A model generated the notes under the pieces. That model worked only from the letters and a program-made list of their open reading frames with translations. It was not told the origin of the DNA and did no database searches. The position numbers were made by a program, and so were the translations under genes. Below are positions 61,070 to 64,000 of a stretch of 64,000 bases of DNA, in pieces (the stretch's first letter is position 1; each line of letters begins with the position of its first letter). The stretch lies in contig NZ_CP023699.1 of assembly GCF_008704495.1 (NCBI RefSeq), positions 806,001 to 870,000 of the forward strand, given 5' to 3'. Origin of the DNA: Streptomyces kanamyceticus. GTDB lineage: Bacteria; Actinomycetota; Actinomycetes; Streptomycetales; Streptomycetaceae.

Positions 61070-61732
61070 TCACACCAACCGCGCCGCCGCCGCGAACCCG
61101 GGCCCGGGGCTGGACAGCACGGATGCCCCCGCTCCCCCTGCCCCCCGCGCTCCCCTCGCCTCCCGCACGAGATCCTCCGCCACCGCCATAGACGCCTGCG
61201 CGAGCACGATCGCGTCGGCGTCGTCGACCGCCGCGACGGCCTGCGCGATCGAACGCGCGTACCCATCAGCATCGCCCGCCCCGAACAGTTCCCAGGCGCC
61301 CTCCACCAGGACGGGGCGCACCTCGGCGGCGCGTCCGGCCCGCCGCGCCTCCTCCTCGACGAGTGCCACCGTGGGGCCCAGCGTGGACTCGACCGTGGCA
61401 AGGACGACGATCCGGCGCCCCGCGGCGACCGCTTCCGCGGCCATCGGCCGGTCGACGCGCAGCACGGGAACGCCGCCCGCGCCGACGGCCTCGGCGACGC
61501 CACCGATGGTGGAGCAGGTGCACAGCACGGCACCCGCCCCGGCCGCCACGGCCTGTTCGAGCGCGGCCCGCACGTCGGGGGCGACCGCGTCCGGGCCCTC
61601 CTGCCGCGCGCGTTCGAGAAGCGACTCGTCCACGTAGTGGCGCAGTTCGAGCCCGGGCCGGTGCTCGTCGCGCAAGGCGTCGAAGACCGGCACATGCACC
61701 TGCGACGTGTGCAGAAGACCCAGCGTCACCAT
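61070..61732 (-). CDS. Asp/Glu/hydantoin racemase-family protein
   Basis: A 220-residue protein. LGLLHTSQVHVPVFDALRDE at the N-terminus, the first Cys in AVLCTCSTIGG, and the C-terminal DAIVLAQASMAVAEDLV, where the second catalytic Cys of classical racemases is replaced by Ala-Ser, match the Asp/Glu racemase superfamily (PF01177). The activity may therefore be hydrolytic or decarboxylating instead of racemase. ATG 61732 overlaps the GNAT stop by 7 bp, so the two genes are cotranscribed. No transporter or amino-acid enzyme is adjacent. Confidence 0.78.
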   Translation of the reverse strand: MVTLGLLHTSQVHVPVFDALRDEHRPGLELRHYVDESLLERARQEGPDAVAPDVRAALEQAVAAGAGAVLCTCSTIGGVAEAVGAGGVPVLRVDRPMAAEAVAAGRRIVVLATVESTLGPTVALVEEEARRAGRAAEVRPVLVEGAWELFGAGDADGYARSIAQAVAAVDDADAIVLAQASMAVAEDLVREARGARGAGGAGASVLSSPGPGFAAAARLV

Positions 61733-62064
61733 GCCGACGGATCCGTCCTGACCTTGTCCAGGGCGGCCCTGAGCAGCGCGTCGGACGCGGCGGGCGCCTG
61801 GTCGGGGTGGCGCTCGGCCCACTTCACGACGTACGGGCACAGGGGCGCGACCGCGAGACCCTCCCGCTCGGCGAGGGCGTACAGCTCGGCGGCCAGCGCC
61901 CCCGCGATGCCCTTGCCCTCGTGCGCGGACGCCACTTCGGTGTGCACCGGCACGAGCGCGGCCTCGGGCGCGTCCAACATGAAGTAGACGATGTGGCCGA
62001 CGACTTCACCGCCTTCGCGTGCTTCGAGTACACCCCGGGCCCGGTCGTCCTTGATCTCGGTCAT
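61726..62064 (-). CDS. Small GNAT-like acetyltransferase (Acetyltransf_CG type)
   Basis: A 112-residue protein. VVGHIVYFMLD, VHTEVASAHEGKGIAGALA (acetyl-CoA pyrophosphate loop) and LCPYVVKWAERHPD match the short YjdJ/GTLF3B-like GNAT family. Substrate is unknown. ATG 62064 is 10 bp upstream of the panD remnant. Overlap with the racemase-like gene suggests coupled expression. Confidence 0.82.
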   Translation of the reverse strand: MTEIKDDRARGVLEAREGGEVVGHIVYFMLDAPEAALVPVHTEVASAHEGKGIAGALAAELYALAEREGLAVAPLCPYVVKWAERHPDQAPAASDALLRAALDKVRTDPSAW

Positions 62065-62074
62065 CGAACTCTCC

Positions 62075-62200
62075 TCACACCCTGGGCACCCGCGCCTCGG
62101 CGTCCTCGACCTGGGCGTAGCTGATGATGATCACCTTATCGCCGGGGTGCGCGAGGTGCTCGACGGACGCACGCGGCGGCGCTCCGCGCCCGCGCGCGTG
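62075..62200 (-). pseudogene. Remnant of panD (aspartate 1-decarboxylase)
   Basis: The minus-strand frame ending at 62075 reads HLAHPGDKVIIISYAQVEDA then EARVPRV. That is the conserved C-terminal part of aspartate 1-decarboxylase (usually with QPGD-x-VIIIAYA). The region before it lacks the catalytic GS self-cleavage site and the rest of the about 130-residue enzyme, so only the last 40 or so codons survive, joined to unrelated sequence. The true left limit of homology is uncertain. Confidence 0.65.
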
Positions 62201-62276
62201 AGCGTGCTGCGGGCACACTCGAAATGGGACAGATTTTCCTTGATCACTCAACTTGCCGTTTGAGATGCTCAGCGCC

Positions 62277-62846
62277 ATGCACCAAGTGATCCTGCGCACC
62301 GAGCGGCTCCGGCTGACCCCGCTGACCGACGCGCATCTGGAATATCAGCTCGAGCTCGACGCCGACGCGGAGGTGATGCGTCACCTGGGCGGTGCCCGCC
62401 ACCGCGAGCAGGTGGAGGCGGCGCTCCGGGGGAACCTCGCCGACGCGGACCGCGCCCCGGGCCTCGGGTACTGGGCCGGGTTCGTCGAGGGGGACTTCGC
62501 CGGGTACTGGCTGCTGCGGCCGCCGGGTGGCCACGACGAGGAGCCGGCGCCGGGAGAGGGTGAACTCGGGTTCAAGATACTGCGGCGCCTCTGGCGGCAG
62601 GGGCTCGGCAGCGAGGGCTCTCGTGAGCTGCTCCGGCACGGGTTCGACGACCTCGGGCTGACCCGGATCTGCGCCATGTCGGCCGCGGCCAACACCGCGT
62701 CGCACGCGACGCTCACCGGTCTCGGACTGCGGCACGTCCGTGAATTCCTCACGGACGCCGACGAGTTGCCGCCGGGGTCCGACCTGCGCACCGTCGAGTA
62801 CGCGATGACTCTGGAGCAGTGGCAGGAAATCCACGTACCCGGCTGA
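62277..62846 (+). CDS. GNAT family N-acetyltransferase (RimJ/RimL type)
   Basis: A 189-residue protein starting HQVILRTERLRLTPLTDAHL. It contains ELGFKILRRLWRQGLGSEGS, the acetyl-CoA-binding motif, and CAMSAAANTASHATLTGLGL near the C-terminus. It belongs to the Acetyltransf_3 group that acetylates N-termini or small amines. The ATG at 62277 is preferred over 62253 because homologues begin close to the RTERL motif. It is convergent with the thioesterase gene, separated by a hairpin. Confidence 0.85.
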   Translation: MHQVILRTERLRLTPLTDAHLEYQLELDADAEVMRHLGGARHREQVEAALRGNLADADRAPGLGYWAGFVEGDFAGYWLLRPPGGHDEEPAPGEGELGFKILRRLWRQGLGSEGSRELLRHGFDDLGLTRICAMSAAANTASHATLTGLGLRHVREFLTDADELPPGSDLRTVEYAMTLEQWQEIHVPG

Positions 62847-62859
62847 CGCCACCGACCGC

Positions 62860-62900
62860 GCGGCGGGGGCCGGACGACCACATCGTCCGGCCCCCGCCGC
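62860..62900. terminator. Perfect 18-bp bidirectional terminator hairpin
   Basis: GCGGCGGGGGCCGGACGA and its exact complement flank a CCACA loop, between the convergent GNAT and thioesterase genes. It probably marks the left boundary of the polyketide gene cluster transcripts. Confidence 0.9.
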
Positions 62901-62914
62901 CGCGCTCTACGTGC

Positions 62915-63673
62915 TCAGCCGACGGCGACGGAGCCGCGCAGCCCCTCGCGCAGCACCTCGATCACCTCCGGAGCGCGGGAGCTGATGAAGAAGTGGCCCC
63001 CGTCGAACACCTGGAGGCGGAAGTCGCCCGTCGTGTGGGCCCGCCACGCGTCGGCTTCCTCGACCGTCGACTTCGGGTCCTTGTCGCCGATCAGGGCGGT
63101 GATCGCGCTGTCGACGGTGCCGTTCTCGGTGCCGTACGTCTCGATGGCCCGGTAGTCGCTGCGGATGGCGGGCAGCACCATCCGCAGGATCTCCTCGTCG
63201 CCGAGGACCTGGGTGTCGGTGCCGCTGAGCGCCTTCACATCGGCCATGAGCCCGTCGTCGTCCCGCTGGTGGACCTTCTCCGCGCGGTGCGTCGACGGGG
63301 CGCGCCTGCCGGACACGAAGAGGCTCGCGGGCGTGTGGCCGCTGTCCTGGAGCCGCCGCGCGACCTCGTACGCGACGATCGCGCCCATGCTGTGCCCGAA
63401 GAACACGACGGGGCGGTCGAAGAGCGGCGCCATCAAGGGGGCTATCCGGTCGGCCAGTTGACCGATGTCGTCCACGAGCGGTTCGTTCCTGCGGTCCTGG
63501 CGGCCGGGGTACTGAAGGATCGACACGTCGCTGTCGTTCTGGAGCGCGGCCGATACGGGGAAGTAGAAGCTCGCGGATCCGCCCGCGTGCGGGAAGCACA
63601 CGAGACGGGCCGGGGCGTCCGGCGCGGGGTGGTAGCGGCGGAGCCAGAGGTCACTGCTGTCGGCAACTGTCAT
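62915..63673 (-). CDS. Type II thioesterase (GrsT/PikAV-like)
   Basis: A 252-residue alpha/beta hydrolase of the external thioesterase family that removes wrong acyl groups from PKS or NRPS carrier proteins. CFPHAGGSASFYFP and the nucleophile Ser in FFGHSMGAIVAYEVAR are typical; the catalytic His is in VFDGGHFFI. ATG 63673 starts MTVADSSDLWLRRYHP. It lies 77 bp after the PKS stop on the same strand, so it edits that polyketide synthase. No in-frame TTA codon was seen. Confidence 0.92.
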   Translation of the reverse strand: MTVADSSDLWLRRYHPAPDAPARLVCFPHAGGSASFYFPVSAALQNDSDVSILQYPGRQDRRNEPLVDDIGQLADRIAPLMAPLFDRPVVFFGHSMGAIVAYEVARRLQDSGHTPASLFVSGRRAPSTHRAEKVHQRDDDGLMADVKALSGTDTQVLGDEEILRMVLPAIRSDYRAIETYGTENGTVDSAITALIGDKDPKSTVEEADAWRAHTTGDFRLQVFDGGHFFISSRAPEVIEVLREGLRGSVAVG

Positions 63674-63750
63674 GTCACATCGTCCGTTCTGCGGTCGTTC
63701 GTTCTGCTGTCGTTCGTGCGGTGGTCAATCGGTTTGGTCGCTCAGAAGCG

Positions 63751-64000
63751 TCAGGAATTGCTGCCCCGGCCCGCCCCCAGCCACTCCCGCACCGCGAGCG
63801 CGGTCGACTCGGAGTGGTCCTCCATGATCGAGAAGTGGTCACCGGGGACGTCGGCGTCGTCGTGCGGGTAGGGCCACTCCGGCTGCCAGTCGTCCTCGGT
63901 CTCGCGTACGGCCGACTCCCCCGGCGGGAAGGTGGCGTGCACGTAGAGCGTCGGCGCCTCGACCGGGCCGGGCTCCCAGTCCTCGAAGACGCGGACGTAG
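63751..64000 (-). CDS. Type I PKS C-terminal thioesterase, partial
   Basis: Only the last 82 codons are inside the window; the frame continues past the right edge. PTLYVHATFPPGES and VPGDHFSIMEDHSESTALAV followed by REWL match the end of the chain-terminating thioesterase domain of a modular polyketide synthase, with the catalytic His in GDHF. The product would be released or cyclised from the final module. The adjacent type II thioesterase supports a PKS cluster to the right. Confidence 0.88.
   Translation of the reverse strand, partial: YVRVFEDWEPGPVEAPTLYVHATFPPGESAVRETEDDWQPEWPYPHDDADVPGDHFSIMEDHSESTALAVREWLGAGRGSNS

Noticed and set aside
60418..61191. Frames through the minisatellite (for example 257 codons)
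   Set aside because: Open because the repeat periods are multiples of three; no ribosome site and collagen-like low-complexity product.

Overview
The window is high-GC actinobacterial DNA, almost certainly from a Streptomyces chromosome. Evidence: strong G/C preference at third codon positions, frequent GTG and TTG starts, GGAG-type ribosome binding sites, only two in-frame TTA codons found by eye, LAL/LuxR, StrR-like, PP2C-SpoIIE and Rpf protein families, and the short GTGGCTGGTCGCG...CCCCTTnCGGGG repeat that recurs at gene ends in this genus. No tRNA, rRNA, CRISPR array, transposase or phage gene was seen.

Left part (1-14.8 kb): the end of a CapA-like exported protein, an unknown protein, a zinc-finger anti-sigma factor, a Fpg/Nei DNA glycosylase and a PAS-GAF-PP2C-ATPase regulator. 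Then come three genes that look like the regulatory and precursor part of a secondary-metabolite locus: a StrR/NovG-type ParB-domain activator with a TTA codon, a type I DAHP synthase behind a perfect 14-bp inverted repeat, and a 955-residue LAL regulator. No assembly enzymes accompany them. A DUF6777-like lipoprotein and a lipase maturation factor family membrane protein follow.

Central part (14.9-53.0 kb): a large glycan-use region. (a) L-fucose operon, 14943-22969: lactonase, mutarotase, aldose dehydrogenase, SDR, fuconate dehydratase and an RbsABC-type importer, with a divergent GntR regulator and a GTGGTCGGACCAC operator. (b) Mannoside operon, 23963-31644: solute-binding protein, two permeases, intracellular GH5-like and GH38 enzymes, with a divergent LacI regulator and paired operators. 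(c) A DDN-type reductase fused to hemerythrin. (d) Exported GH29 alpha-L-fucosidase and GH20 beta-hexosaminidase. (e) A 57-residue protein, an unusual zinc-ribbon SDR lacking the catalytic Tyr, and a WS/DGAT acyltransferase. (f) Exported GH92 mannosidase, exported PA14-GH2 enzyme, a LacI regulator and a galactofuranose-type YtfQRT-YjfF importer, all linked by ACAACGTTGT-like operators. Together these could strip fucose, HexNAc, mannose and galactose or galactofuranose from glycoprotein glycans or fungal galactomannan and import the products.

Right part (53.1-64 kb): glgA-glgC (glgA carries an in-frame TTA codon), a FhuF-type Fe-S protein, a DMT-family membrane protein, an Rpf-LysM-M23 cell-wall hydrolase, a CE7-type esterase, a proline-rich 59-residue protein, a GC-rich minisatellite of 15-bp and 135-bp units, an Asp/Glu racemase-like gene, two GNAT genes with a panD remnant between them, and finally a type II thioesterase and the C-terminal thioesterase of a type I PKS. 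The PKS shows that a polyketide gene cluster begins at the right edge and continues outside the window.
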